From positions 3,844,001 through 3,908,000 of the forward strand of contig CAVYRS010000001.1 in the NCBI GenBank assembly GCA_963770995.1: a stretch of 64,000 nt of DNA. Direction: 5' to 3'. How positions within the stretch are numbered: the first letter of the stretch is position 1; the number at the start of each line of letters is the position of its first letter. The stretch comes from CAVSWN01 sp963770995. GTDB lineage: Bacteria; Acidobacteriota; Vicinamibacteria; Vicinamibacterales; CAVVIG01. Below the pieces are notes generated by a model. It did not search any database. It saw only the letters and a list, made by a program, of their open reading frames with translations, and was not told the DNA's origin. A program made the translations under genes and the position numbers. This document shows, one piece after another, positions 29,680 through 38,106 of this stretch.

Positions 29680-29840
29680 TGTCGCGTCTCCGAAGTTCGT
29701 TGTGCACCGAGGACGGCGAGGCGCCCGGGTGGCAAGGCGCGAAGAGTGAGCATATCGGGAATATTCGAACGATGAGCAACGCAGCCAGCCGGGATGCATC
29801 GCCGTCCGAATGCCAACGAGCTTCGGAGACTCGACACTAG
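29676..29840. repeat. 165-bp element with 27-bp terminal inverted repeats (MITE-like)
   Basis: The left arm 29676-29702 (ctagtgtcgcgtctccgaag...) is complementary to the right arm 29814-29840 with only two or three mismatches, and both ends carry CTAG. The interior has no ORF of note. The left arm contains the stop codon of the glycosyltransferase, and the right arm ends one base before the next start codon. It could be a miniature inverted-repeat element or a large transcript hairpin. Confidence 0.7.
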
Positions 29841-29841
29841 A

Positions 29842-31419
29842 ATGGCTCTGGCGTCTGAGCTGCTCGGCCTGGCGCGCCTTGCCGCCCGGCTCCGGCCCTC
29901 GCTCAAAAACACGATTGCGCCCGACGCGGCGCGACTGCTGGTGCGCCAATGGGTTGTCGAGCGCGACGCGCGTTTCCTGCGCGCCGTCGAACAGGCCGTC
30001 TTCAGCTATCGCCGGAGTCCGTATCGCGCATTGTTGGAGCACGCCGGCTGCGAGTACGGCGATCTCGTGGCAATGGTGCGCCAGCACGGCCTCGAAGGAG
30101 CGCTCGAGCGTCTCTCCGCGTCGGGCGTCTACGTGACGTGGGAAGAACTGAAAGGGCGCGTTCCGATCGTCCGAGGCAGCCGGACGTTCCATTTCGAAGA
30201 AGCCAATTTCGACAGCCCGCTCATCACGACGCACTATCGCCTGACGAGCGGCGGTACGACCGGCGTTCCGGTGCGCGTTCGGATCGACATCAAGGAGCAT
30301 CGGCACTCGGCGCCCGACTGGGCGGTCTTGTTCGCGGCGCATGGATGGATCGGGCGTCCGCTGATCTTCTGGACGGGTGGCCACACGGGAATGGCCAACC
30401 GGTATCTGCGCTGCGCGAAATTCGGGGTGCCGTACGCCAAGTGGTTCACGACGGCCGACCGCATTTCCACGCAACGGGAGCGGCTGCACTCCGCCGTCGT
30501 CCACGGTCTGGCACGATGGGCCGCGCGCCTGCCGGCGCCCGAGGCGGTGCCGGTCGACAAGCCGCAGCGTGTGTGCGACTACCTGCTCGGTCTGCTGGGC
30601 GAGGGATTGAAGCCGCTGGTCAACACCACGCCGAGCGCCGCGGCTCGTCTCTCGATCGAGATACAGGAGCGGGGACGAAATCTGGATGGCGTTTCCTTTC
30701 TGCTCGGCGCCGAACCGGTCACGGATGTGCGCCGCGCGACCATCGAGGCGTGCGGCGCCGCCGTCGTCCCGACGTACGGAACATCGGAATGCGGCTGGAT
30801 CGGCGCGCAGTTCCCTGGCGCCCGAGTGGCCGACGAGGTCCATCTATTCCGTGATGCGTTCGCGGTGGTCGCGCGCGACGGCAAGCACGATGTTGAGCTC
30901 GATGTCGAGCCGCCGGCGCACCCGATTCTCTTCACGAACTTTCGGCCCGGCGCGCCGAAGGTGTTGCTCAACGCCGAGATCGGTGACTCGGCGGTCATCG
31001 AAGACGGTCCCGTCACGGGGCTCGCCTCCGAGCTCGGCTACACCGTCCGTCTGCACACGATTCGAAGCTTTCGGAAAATCACCGCGTGGGGCACGACGTT
31101 TGCGCAGGCCGATCTCTATCAAGTCCTCGAGGACGCCATGCCGCGCCGATTTGGCGGAAGCCTCGCGAACTACCAGCTCGTCGAGCGGGCCGACGCTCGC
31201 GGCCTGCCACGCCTCATCCTCCGGGTGAGTCCGGCGATCGGGCCGCTGCCGGACGAAGAGCTGCGGTCGGCCTTGCTGTCCGAGATCAGCCAGCGAAAGC
31301 GCTACTACGGCTCGATGACCGCGTTGATCGCGACGACCAATGCGGTGACGGTCGAACGCTGCGAGCCGGTCGCCACCGGGCGGGGCAAGATCCTCCCAGT
31401 GCTGATCGATCTGACCTGA
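29842..31419 (+). CDS. Phenylacetate-CoA-ligase-like / CapK-like adenylate-forming protein
   Basis: Intact 525-residue protein. The adenylate-forming P-loop SGGTTGVP begins at S136 (THYRLTSGGTTGVPVRV). Other family signs are PTYGTSECG, NAEIGDSAVI and the C-terminal GRGKILPVL. Relatives (PaaK, CapK, coenzyme F390 synthetase) activate carboxylates as adenylates. The true substrate is unknown; next to a glycosyltransferase a role in acyl decoration of a glycan is plausible. A paralogue with a changed P-loop lies at 51878-53443. The start follows the inverted-repeat element by 1 bp, so translation may be affected by its structure. Confidence 0.82.
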   Translation: MALASELLGLARLAARLRPSLKNTIAPDAARLLVRQWVVERDARFLRAVEQAVFSYRRSPYRALLEHAGCEYGDLVAMVRQHGLEGALERLSASGVYVTWEELKGRVPIVRGSRTFHFEEANFDSPLITTHYRLTSGGTTGVPVRVRIDIKEHRHSAPDWAVLFAAHGWIGRPLIFWTGGHTGMANRYLRCAKFGVPYAKWFTTADRISTQRERLHSAVVHGLARWAARLPAPEAVPVDKPQRVCDYLLGLLGEGLKPLVNTTPSAAARLSIEIQERGRNLDGVSFLLGAEPVTDVRRATIEACGAAVVPTYGTSECGWIGAQFPGARVADEVHLFRDAFAVVARDGKHDVELDVEPPAHPILFTNFRPGAPKVLLNAEIGDSAVIEDGPVTGLASELGYTVRLHTIRSFRKITAWGTTFAQADLYQVLEDAMPRRFGGSLANYQLVERADARGLPRLILRVSPAIGPLPDEELRSALLSEISQRKRYYGSMTALIATTNAVTVERCEPVATGRGKILPVLIDLT

Positions 31420-31431
31420 TCGACCGCGCGT

Positions 31432-34089
31432 TCAGCGCCGCGCGCGCCAGTTCACGATCACGCGGAGCGGTGTGCCGGCCGGGTCCTGGACGACGGTGTT
31501 CATCAGAAAGCGCTGGCCGTCGGCCGACACGACGAATGCCGCCGCGGTCACATTCACCAGACTTCCCACCCGCGTCTTGAAGAGAGATGTCGGCGTACCG
31601 GGGTCGACCGACGTGCCGTCCGATACAACCTGAATCGGGACCGCCATCAGCGTTCCATCGAGCGCGATGTAGAACAGCTCGCGGCCATCAGCGCGCCACC
31701 GAATCTGTGCGCCGCCCTTCGGCGAGACTTGCTGTCGCGGGCCCGGGCCCGGAAACGCCTGGACATACACCTCGAATGGCCCTGAACTGTTCGAAACGTA
31801 CGCGAGCCATTTTCCGTCGGGAGAGAACACACCGCCATGTTCCTCGGCATCGGTCTGCACGACCGGCTCCGGTTTGGCGCCGCCGCCGAGCGGGAGCGCC
31901 ATGATGTCAAAGCCAGTCTTCTGGTTGGCCTGCTGAAACAGCAGCCAGCGTCCGTCGGGTGAGGTGTCCAACGCGAACGTCTCGGGCGAATCGGGAGTCA
32001 GCACCAAGGCCTCGCCGCCCGTCCCAACCGTCGGCTTTCGAAAGATCGAGAGCCGCCCGTTCCGGATCGACGAAAAGAAGATGTGGCTGCCATCTCGAGA
32101 CCACACGGGAAAGATGTCTTCGGCGGGATTATCGGTGAAGCGGCTGCGGACGCCGCGGCGGGTGTCCAGCGTCCAGACGTCCGAGGCCGATTCCCCGCGT
32201 TGAAAGAACACCACCTGGCTGCCGTCGGGCGCTGGAGACAAGGACATCGGGATTTCCCGGAGCAGCTCGTCGAGATTCCCTGACGGGTTCCCAGAACGAT
32301 CGAACCAGGCGAACTGGCGTCCGATGCGCGCATTCCCGGCTCGAAACGCAACCGCCCCGTTCGCAGCCGCAGAGAGCGTCAGCGCGAATCCGGCCGAGTG
32401 TCCCAGCGCGCCGTCCGCGACTTCGAACTGGCTTCCGCTCAACTCGAGGCTTTCGGCATCGAAGGCCTGCGCCAGGATTTTCTCCTGACGAAGGAACAGC
32501 ACGTGACCGCTGGTATAGACCGCGCCGCCATCGGAGTCGAACAGCCGTTTCGATGCCGAGCCGTCGATCTGACCCACGTAGGTGCCGCGCGACTCTGGAC
32601 TGCCGGCCGCGTAGTAGAGGAAGTGCCGGCCATCGGGCAGGAAGTGTGGAAAGGAATGTCCGGCCTGATTGTCGAGGCGCCGCGTCACGGGGACGGATGG
32701 ACCGCCGTCCGCCGAGATGCGTAAGAGGGGACTGGCGGGGTTCTGGACGAAAAGAATCACACCGTCGCGGTTCCAGGCGCCTCCGATTCCGACGACGGCT
32801 TGCGCGAGCTTGCGCACGAGCCCACCGTCGAGATCGAGGCGTCTGAGCCAGCCGTCCGCGTAGAACCCGACCGAACGGCCGTCGGGCGACCAGAACGGAA
32901 ACGCCGCGCCGGCGGTTCCGGCCAGCTGTCGCGTCGAGACTGAATCGATCTGACGCTGGAACACGAACGCCTGGCCGTTCGAGTCGCCGACGAAGAGCAC
33001 GCTCCGTCCATCGGGCGATAGCGCGACGGACGGCAGCAGGAACAGGTCCGGCACCGTTCCAGTGTTGATGTCGAAGCGGACTTCGGACGGTTCCTGTGCG
33101 CGCCGGCCGATCGCCCACGCCGCGACGGCCGCGGCCAGAGCCGCGAGCACCAGCGCAGCGCCCGCCCACGCCAGCCGCTCCCTGCGGCGCAGCGGTGCCG
33201 CGGCTATCGCGGGCGCCGGCGAGACGTTTTCCGATTGCGCGTCATCGATTTCGAGTCGCGCGTCGCCGATGTCGCGCAGCCGGAGCGCCGCGTCTTTCTG
33301 CAGGCAGCGGCGGAGCACACGTCGAATCGACTCCGGGGTCGCCGGCGGCAGACGCCGCCAGTCCGGTTCGCTCTTCAGCACGTTGGCAAGCACTTCGGTC
33401 ATCGTGCCGCCATCGAACGGCGCACGGCCGCCACACATCTCGAAGAGGACGCAGCCGAACGCCCACACGTCGGCGCGGCGATCCGTTTCCTCGCCGCGTG
33501 CCTGCTCGGGCGACATGTAGGCCGCGGTTCCGAGCAACGTCCCGGGCATCGACGCGAGCATGGTCGGCGATCGCGACAGCGCGCTGTCTGCGCCGTGCGC
33601 CTCGATTACTTTCGCGAGCCCGAAGTCGAGTACCTTGACGGTTCCATCCGCCCGCACCTTGATGTTGGCCGGCTTCAAATCGCGGTGGATGACGCCGCGA
33701 TCGTGCGCCGCCTGGAGGGCCGCGGCAATCTGGCGCGCGATGCGCAGCGTCTCGTCGAGCGGCAGCGGTCCTCGCGCAAGCCGATCGGCGAGTGTCGGTC
33801 CTTCGACGAGCTCGAGCACCAGCGCGCGAATCCCGTCGGCTTCTTCGAGCCCGTAGATCGACCCGATCTGCGGATGGTTCAGCGTCGCCAGCACGCGCGC
33901 TTCGAGCTCGAACCGCGCGAGGCGGTCAGCGTCGGACAGGAAGGCGTCGGGGAGGACCTTGATCGCGACGTCGCGGCCCAGTTTCGTGTCGCGGGCGCGG
34001 TACACCTCACCCATTCCGCCGGCGCCGAGAAGCGCGAGAAGTTTGTAGGGACCGATCTGTCGATCGACGAGGGACCCGAGGGGCGTCAC
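31432..34089 (-). CDS. Serine/threonine kinase with PD40 beta-propeller sensor
   Basis: Intact 885-residue protein. Kinase domain ~residues 14-280: LGAGGMGEVYRARD, VAIKVLPD, HRDLKPANIKV, DFGLAKVIE, GTAAYMSPEQARG, DVWAFGCVLFEM. One transmembrane helix (LAWAGAALVLAALAAAVAAWAIG) at about 305-328 is followed by an extracytoplasmic PD40/WD40-like propeller of ~540 residues with repeats such as ALSPDGRSVLFVGD, FWSPDGRSVGFYAD and WSRDGSHIFFSS. This architecture is very common in Acidobacteriota and suggests envelope sensing. It is convergent with the ligase gene (12 bp between stops) and divergent from the amidohydrolase at 34133. Confidence 0.9.
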   Translation of the reverse strand: MTPLGSLVDRQIGPYKLLALLGAGGMGEVYRARDTKLGRDVAIKVLPDAFLSDADRLARFELEARVLATLNHPQIGSIYGLEEADGIRALVLELVEGPTLADRLARGPLPLDETLRIARQIAAALQAAHDRGVIHRDLKPANIKVRADGTVKVLDFGLAKVIEAHGADSALSRSPTMLASMPGTLLGTAAYMSPEQARGEETDRRADVWAFGCVLFEMCGGRAPFDGGTMTEVLANVLKSEPDWRRLPPATPESIRRVLRRCLQKDAALRLRDIGDARLEIDDAQSENVSPAPAIAAAPLRRRERLAWAGAALVLAALAAAVAAWAIGRRAQEPSEVRFDINTGTVPDLFLLPSVALSPDGRSVLFVGDSNGQAFVFQRQIDSVSTRQLAGTAGAAFPFWSPDGRSVGFYADGWLRRLDLDGGLVRKLAQAVVGIGGAWNRDGVILFVQNPASPLLRISADGGPSVPVTRRLDNQAGHSFPHFLPDGRHFLYYAAGSPESRGTYVGQIDGSASKRLFDSDGGAVYTSGHVLFLRQEKILAQAFDAESLELSGSQFEVADGALGHSAGFALTLSAAANGAVAFRAGNARIGRQFAWFDRSGNPSGNLDELLREIPMSLSPAPDGSQVVFFQRGESASDVWTLDTRRGVRSRFTDNPAEDIFPVWSRDGSHIFFSSIRNGRLSIFRKPTVGTGGEALVLTPDSPETFALDTSPDGRWLLFQQANQKTGFDIMALPLGGGAKPEPVVQTDAEEHGGVFSPDGKWLAYVSNSSGPFEVYVQAFPGPGPRQQVSPKGGAQIRWRADGRELFYIALDGTLMAVPIQVVSDGTSVDPGTPTSLFKTRVGSLVNVTAAAFVVSADGQRFLMNTVVQDPAGTPLRVIVNWRARR

Positions 34090-34132
34090 GCTGGTTCGCC
34101 CATTCTACGTCCCACACGACGTAGAATTTCCC

Positions 34133-35734
34133 ATGACCAAGCCACGCACGTTGCTCCTGATTGTCGCGCTGTTGTTGGTCGGATATCCGCCGATCGACGC
34201 GCAGCAGGATCGCCTCGTTCCCGCGCCCGATCGGCGCAGCGGTGAAGGCCTCGGCCCATTTCCGACCCTGACGATTCGCAACGTCATGGTGATCGACGGC
34301 ACCGGCGCACCGCCCGCCGGTCCCATGAACGTCGTCGTCGAACGCAACCGCATTGCGCGCATCACGAGCGCGGGCACGCCTGGCGTCGCGCCTCGTCCTG
34401 GCGCGCCGGCACCGCCGTCCGGGCCCAACGTCATCGACGGCACCGGCATGTATCTGATGCCGGGCTTCGTCAATCTTCACGCGCATCTCGGCGACAACAC
34501 GAAAGCGTCCGAGGCCGAGTACGTCTACAAGCTCTACATGGCGCACGGCGTGACGACGATTCGAGGCGTGGAGTTGGCGCCGCAGGCGTTCGCGCTGAAA
34601 GAGAAGGAGCGGAGCGCCGCCAACGCCATCGTGGCGCCGCGCATCTACAACTATCAGCGTCCCGGCGCGGGTTGGAGCGAAGGCGTGGTTGACACGCCGG
34701 AGAAGGCGCGCGCGTGGGCGCGCTGGTGCGCCGCCAACGGCGTGGACGGCATGAAGCTGGTCGCGTACCCGCCGCGCATCATGGCGGCGCTGCTCGACGA
34801 AGCCAAGAAGCTGAAGCTCGGATCGACCGCGCACCTCGAGCAGCGCGGCGTCGCGCAGATGAACGCCCTGACGGCGGCGAAGCTGGGTCTGGGAACGGTG
34901 ACGCACTTCTACGGGCATTTCGAGGCGCTGCTGCGTGACTTCGAGGTGCAGCCGTGGCCGGACCACATGAACTACAACGACGAACAGTTGCGGTTCGGTC
35001 AGGTGGCCCGGCTCTGGAATCAGATCCATCCACCGGGAAGCGCCGAGTGGAACGAATACCTGCAGGAGCACCTCAAGCTCGGCACCATCTTCGATCCGAC
35101 CATGACCGCGTATGCCGCGGGACGCGACGTGATGCGCATGCGCAACGCCGACTGGCACGCGCGCTACACGCTGCCGTCGCTGATGGCCTTCTACGAACCG
35201 AACCGCGAGAACCACGGCTCGTACTTCTTCGACTGGACGCTCGCCGACGAAGTCGCCTGGCGCAACTTCTACCAGGTCTGGTTCAGGCTGCTCAACGACT
35301 ACAAGAAGATGGGCGGCCGCGTGACGGTGAGCGACGACGCGGCGTACATCTACAACACGTGGGGCTTCGGCATCATTCACGAGATGACGCTGCTGCAGGA
35401 AGCGGGCTTCCATCCGCTCGAAGTCATCCGCGCCGCGACGCTGCATGGAGCTGAAGCGCTGCACGATCCAAAAGGGGTCGACCCGGAGTTCGGGATTGTC
35501 CGAGCGGGGATGCTGGCCGATCTGGTGCTGGTCGATCAGAACCCGCTGCAGAACCTGCTCGTGCTGTACGGCACCGGACATCTCCGGCTCAACGATCGCA
35601 CCGGCCGCAACGAGCGTGTGGGCGGCGTCCGCTATACGATCAAGGACGGCATCGTGTACGACGCGAAGAAACTTCTGGCGGACGTGGCCGCGATGGTGGA
35701 GGCGCAGAAGAAACAGCGCAGCACGGCGCAGTGA
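34133..35734 (+). CDS. Exported amidohydrolase
   Basis: Intact 533-residue protein with a signal peptide (TLLLIVALLLVGYPPIDA). The metal motif FVNLHAHLGD (HxH), VDGMKLVAY (bridging lysine), STAHLEQRG and VTHFYGH (histidines), RVTVSDDAAY (final aspartate region) and MLADLVLVDQNPLQ mark the amidohydrolase fold. It is longer than the 27266 paralogue, with an aromatic-rich insertion (NHGSYFFDWTLADEVAWRNF). It probably hydrolyses peptides or cyclic amides in the periplasm. It is divergent from the PD40 kinase across 43 bp, so both promoters overlap there. Confidence 0.86.
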   Translation: MTKPRTLLLIVALLLVGYPPIDAQQDRLVPAPDRRSGEGLGPFPTLTIRNVMVIDGTGAPPAGPMNVVVERNRIARITSAGTPGVAPRPGAPAPPSGPNVIDGTGMYLMPGFVNLHAHLGDNTKASEAEYVYKLYMAHGVTTIRGVELAPQAFALKEKERSAANAIVAPRIYNYQRPGAGWSEGVVDTPEKARAWARWCAANGVDGMKLVAYPPRIMAALLDEAKKLKLGSTAHLEQRGVAQMNALTAAKLGLGTVTHFYGHFEALLRDFEVQPWPDHMNYNDEQLRFGQVARLWNQIHPPGSAEWNEYLQEHLKLGTIFDPTMTAYAAGRDVMRMRNADWHARYTLPSLMAFYEPNRENHGSYFFDWTLADEVAWRNFYQVWFRLLNDYKKMGGRVTVSDDAAYIYNTWGFGIIHEMTLLQEAGFHPLEVIRAATLHGAEALHDPKGVDPEFGIVRAGMLADLVLVDQNPLQNLLVLYGTGHLRLNDRTGRNERVGGVRYTIKDGIVYDAKKLLADVAAMVEAQKKQRSTAQ

Positions 35735-35749
35735 ATGAATCGCAGGGCT

Positions 35750-36826
35750 TTAGCCCCGCGTTGCGCGCAACGGCTGGATGACGTGCTGGTCGAGCAGATC
35801 GAACAACTGCCGCCGATGGCCGCGGCGTTCCTCGCTCACGTCGGGGGACGCCGTGGTCACGATGACCAGATCGAGATCGGGCACGACGAACACGTACTGG
35901 CCGCCGTAGCCCCACGCGAAGCAGGTGTCGTGGCCACCGACTTCTGACACCCACCAGCCGTAGCCGTACCGCCGATCGCGCGTCGGATCGAGCGCCGCGC
36001 CCGGCCGGCGCGCCCAGCGCGGCAGCTCGCGCTTCCGTCCCTCGCACGATTGCTGTACCCAGCGCTCGGGGATCATCTGCTGACCCCGGGCGCGGCCCTG
36101 GTTCAGGTACAGCTCGCCGAACGCGATCAGCTGTCGCGGCGTCATGAGCATGTCGTTGCCGCCGAAATAGATCCCCTGCGGGTCGCGCGGCCACGGCGCC
36201 AGCGTGAACCCGAGCGGTTTCGCGAGCGCCTCGTTTGCGAACTGCCAGGTGCTGCGGCCGGTCGCTTTCGTGAGGATCGCGGAGAGCAGATGCGTGTTGC
36301 CGGTGCTGTATTCCATGCTCTCGCCGGGCGCCGCGAACATCGGGCGCGCCAGCGCGTGCCGGACCCAGTTGCGGCTCGTCACCCACGCACCGTATTGACG
36401 GCCGCTCGTCCCCTCGAGCCCCGATCGCATCGTCAGCAGATCTTCGAGGGTGATTCTCTGTTTGGCCGGATCCGGATCGCGAGCGAGCTCGGGAAAGAAC
36501 GTCACGATCGGCGTGCGCACGCCGGCAATCAGGCCGCGCTCGAGCGCGATGCCGACCAGCGCCGAGATGACGCTCTTCGACGCCGACTTGATGTTGGCCG
36601 GGCGGTCTTCGCACCTCCGTCCCCGCACTCCAGGGACGGAGGTGCACTTGTAGTAGCGCTCCAGGAGCAGGTCGCCGCGCCGGCTGATGAGCAGGCTGTG
36701 GAGGCGGGGGAGCGATCGCGCCGCTGCCTCGATGCGATTCGCGTCCAGCCCGTCCGCGTCAACGGCAGTCGCCGCGATAACGATCGCGGCCGCGGCCACA
36801 AGGAAGCGTCGTGGTAAGGCGGGCAC
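35750..36826 (-). CDS. Exported serine hydrolase carrying an in-frame palindromic repeat insertion
   Basis: Intact 358-residue protein with a signal peptide (RRFLVAAAAIVIAATAVDA). The catalytic motif is SASKS (SxxK) in NIKSASKSVISALVG, the tyrosine motif lies in MEYSTGNTHLL, and the later motif region is FAWGYGGQY. Between LLLERYYK and EDRPANIKS sit 12 residues, CTSVPGVRGRRC, encoded exactly by the 36-bp palindrome 36611-36646; relatives I know run almost straight from ERYY to RPANIKS. The insertion lies just before the active-site serine helix and would form an exposed loop, possibly disulphide-closed (inference). The gene converges on the amidohydrolase. Confidence 0.83.
   Translation of the reverse strand: MPALPRRFLVAAAAIVIAATAVDADGLDANRIEAAARSLPRLHSLLISRRGDLLLERYYKCTSVPGVRGRRCEDRPANIKSASKSVISALVGIALERGLIAGVRTPIVTFFPELARDPDPAKQRITLEDLLTMRSGLEGTSGRQYGAWVTSRNWVRHALARPMFAAPGESMEYSTGNTHLLSAILTKATGRSTWQFANEALAKPLGFTLAPWPRDPQGIYFGGNDMLMTPRQLIAFGELYLNQGRARGQQMIPERWVQQSCEGRKRELPRWARRPGAALDPTRDRRYGYGWWVSEVGGHDTCFAWGYGGQYVFVVPDLDLVIVTTASPDVSEERRGHRRQLFDLLDQHVIQPLRATRG
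36610..36646. repeat. GGGACGGAGGT modular palindrome inside a coding gene (1 direct + 1 inverted 18-bp unit)
   Basis: Perfect 13-bp arms GCACCTCCGTCCC (36611-36623) and GGGACGGAGGTGC (36633-36645) flank a 9-nt loop. The element equals two 18-bp modules in opposite orientation and keeps the host reading frame. Related arrays are at 53505-53648 and 61450-61521. Confidence 0.85.
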
Positions 36827-36862
36827 GCCGACATTGTAGGACCGCTTTCACAACCGACGTCA

Positions 36863-36940
36863 GGTCCGCCTAAAGGCGGACCCCACGTACTACAGGAGCC
36901 GGCCCGCCCATCGTACGTGGGGTCCGGCTTTAGCCGGACC
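36863..36940. repeat. Paired hairpin repeat of the GTCCGGC/GTCCGCC family
   Basis: Hairpins 36863-36882 and 36921-36940 are joined by a further perfect 13-bp pairing (36878-36890 with 36913-36925). It occupies most of the 185-bp gap between two divergent genes, and no other feature is seen there. Confidence 0.8.
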
Positions 36941-37011
36941 AGTCTTGAAAGCGTTTTGTCGGGCCTTGCGGCCCGGGCCGGTCTCGGATAGATTGCCCGC
37001 GGGAGATATTT

Positions 37012-38106
37012 ATGAAGCGCTGTCTCATCTGGTCCTTCGTCGCATCCGTTCTCGTCGTCGCCTCGTCGCTGCAGTTCGCACCGGTCGCGGCGCAGACGAA
37101 AGCCACGGCGACCAACGTGCCCGTGATTCCTCACGAAGCGGTGCCCAACTTCTTCAAGAACGCGCCGGGCATCTACACCGGCGAGAACATGGGCATCTCC
37201 ACGAACTCCAAGGGCCAGATTTACATCTATCACCGCGCCTACGAGACGCGGCTGTTCGAGTATTCGCCGCAGGGGAACTTCGTGCGCGAGATCGGGCGGA
37301 ACAATTACGGCTTCGCCTTCGCGCATTCCGTCCGCGTCGATGCGCAGGACAACATCTGGGCGGTCGACGAGGGCACCGACATGCTGATCAAATTCAGCCC
37401 CGAGGGCAAGGTGCTGATGGTGATCGGGCGCCGCGACGATCCGGTCGCGATGCTGTCGAACATGCCGGGCGGCGGCGTGTTCCACGGCCGCAACGCGAAA
37501 TACCACTTCGGCCGCCAGACCGACGTCGCGTGGGACCAGCAGGGCAACATCTTCGTCTCCGACGGCTACTTCGACGCGCGCGTCGTGAAGTACGACAAGA
37601 ACGGCCGCTTCGTGAAGGCGGTCGGCACGCGCGGCAACGGCAACCTGCAGTTCAACACGCCGCATTCCATCGCGACGGACTTCCAGGGCAACGTGTATGT
37701 CGGCGACCGCGGCAACGCCCGCGTGCAGGTGCTGGACAACGACCTGAACTGGAAGGCGAACTACACGAATGTGGGGAACCCGTGGGGAGTGTGCGTCTCG
37801 GGCGGCCCCGGACCGAAGAATCCCGGCAAGCAGTACCTCTATTCGACGAACTCCTGGCCCGACAGCGCGCCCGCTGGCCCCGCCGAGTTCACGGGCGAGG
37901 TCTACAAGATGGAGCTCGACGGGAAGATCGTCGGTAAATTCGGCAAGGCCGGGAAAGCCCCCGGGGAGTTCGCGACGATCCATCAGATGGACTGCCGCGA
38001 TCCCGACGTCATCTACACCGCAGAGATCAACAACTGGCGTTCGCAGAAGATCCTGCTGAAGCCGCAGTCGATGCGGCCGTCGAACCCGCAAGGAGAAAAT
38101 CGATGA
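37012..38106 (+). CDS. Exported NHL-repeat beta-propeller protein
   Basis: Intact 364-residue protein with a signal peptide (LIWSFVASVLVVASSLQFAP). Repeated blades carry the NHL pattern: IGRNNYGFAFAHSVRVDAQDNIWAVD, DVAWDQQGNIFVSDGY, HSIATDFQGNVYVGDRGN. Related proteins include peptidyl-alpha-hydroxyglycine amidating-lyase-like propellers; whether this one is an enzyme or a binding scaffold cannot be decided. GGGAG lies just upstream of the start. The stop overlaps the next gene's start (ATGA), and the two products are homologous, so they are a translationally coupled duplicate pair. Confidence 0.85.
   Translation: MKRCLIWSFVASVLVVASSLQFAPVAAQTKATATNVPVIPHEAVPNFFKNAPGIYTGENMGISTNSKGQIYIYHRAYETRLFEYSPQGNFVREIGRNNYGFAFAHSVRVDAQDNIWAVDEGTDMLIKFSPEGKVLMVIGRRDDPVAMLSNMPGGGVFHGRNAKYHFGRQTDVAWDQQGNIFVSDGYFDARVVKYDKNGRFVKAVGTRGNGNLQFNTPHSIATDFQGNVYVGDRGNARVQVLDNDLNWKANYTNVGNPWGVCVSGGPGPKNPGKQYLYSTNSWPDSAPAGPAEFTGEVYKMELDGKIVGKFGKAGKAPGEFATIHQMDCRDPDVIYTAEINNWRSQKILLKPQSMRPSNPQGENR

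Noticed and set aside
27922..30843. A 973-codon open frame on the minus strand
   Set aside because: It lies antisense to three well-supported genes (amidohydrolase, glycosyltransferase, PaaK-like ligase), has His/Arg-rich low-complexity composition and no recognisable domain; such shadows are expected in GC-rich DNA.
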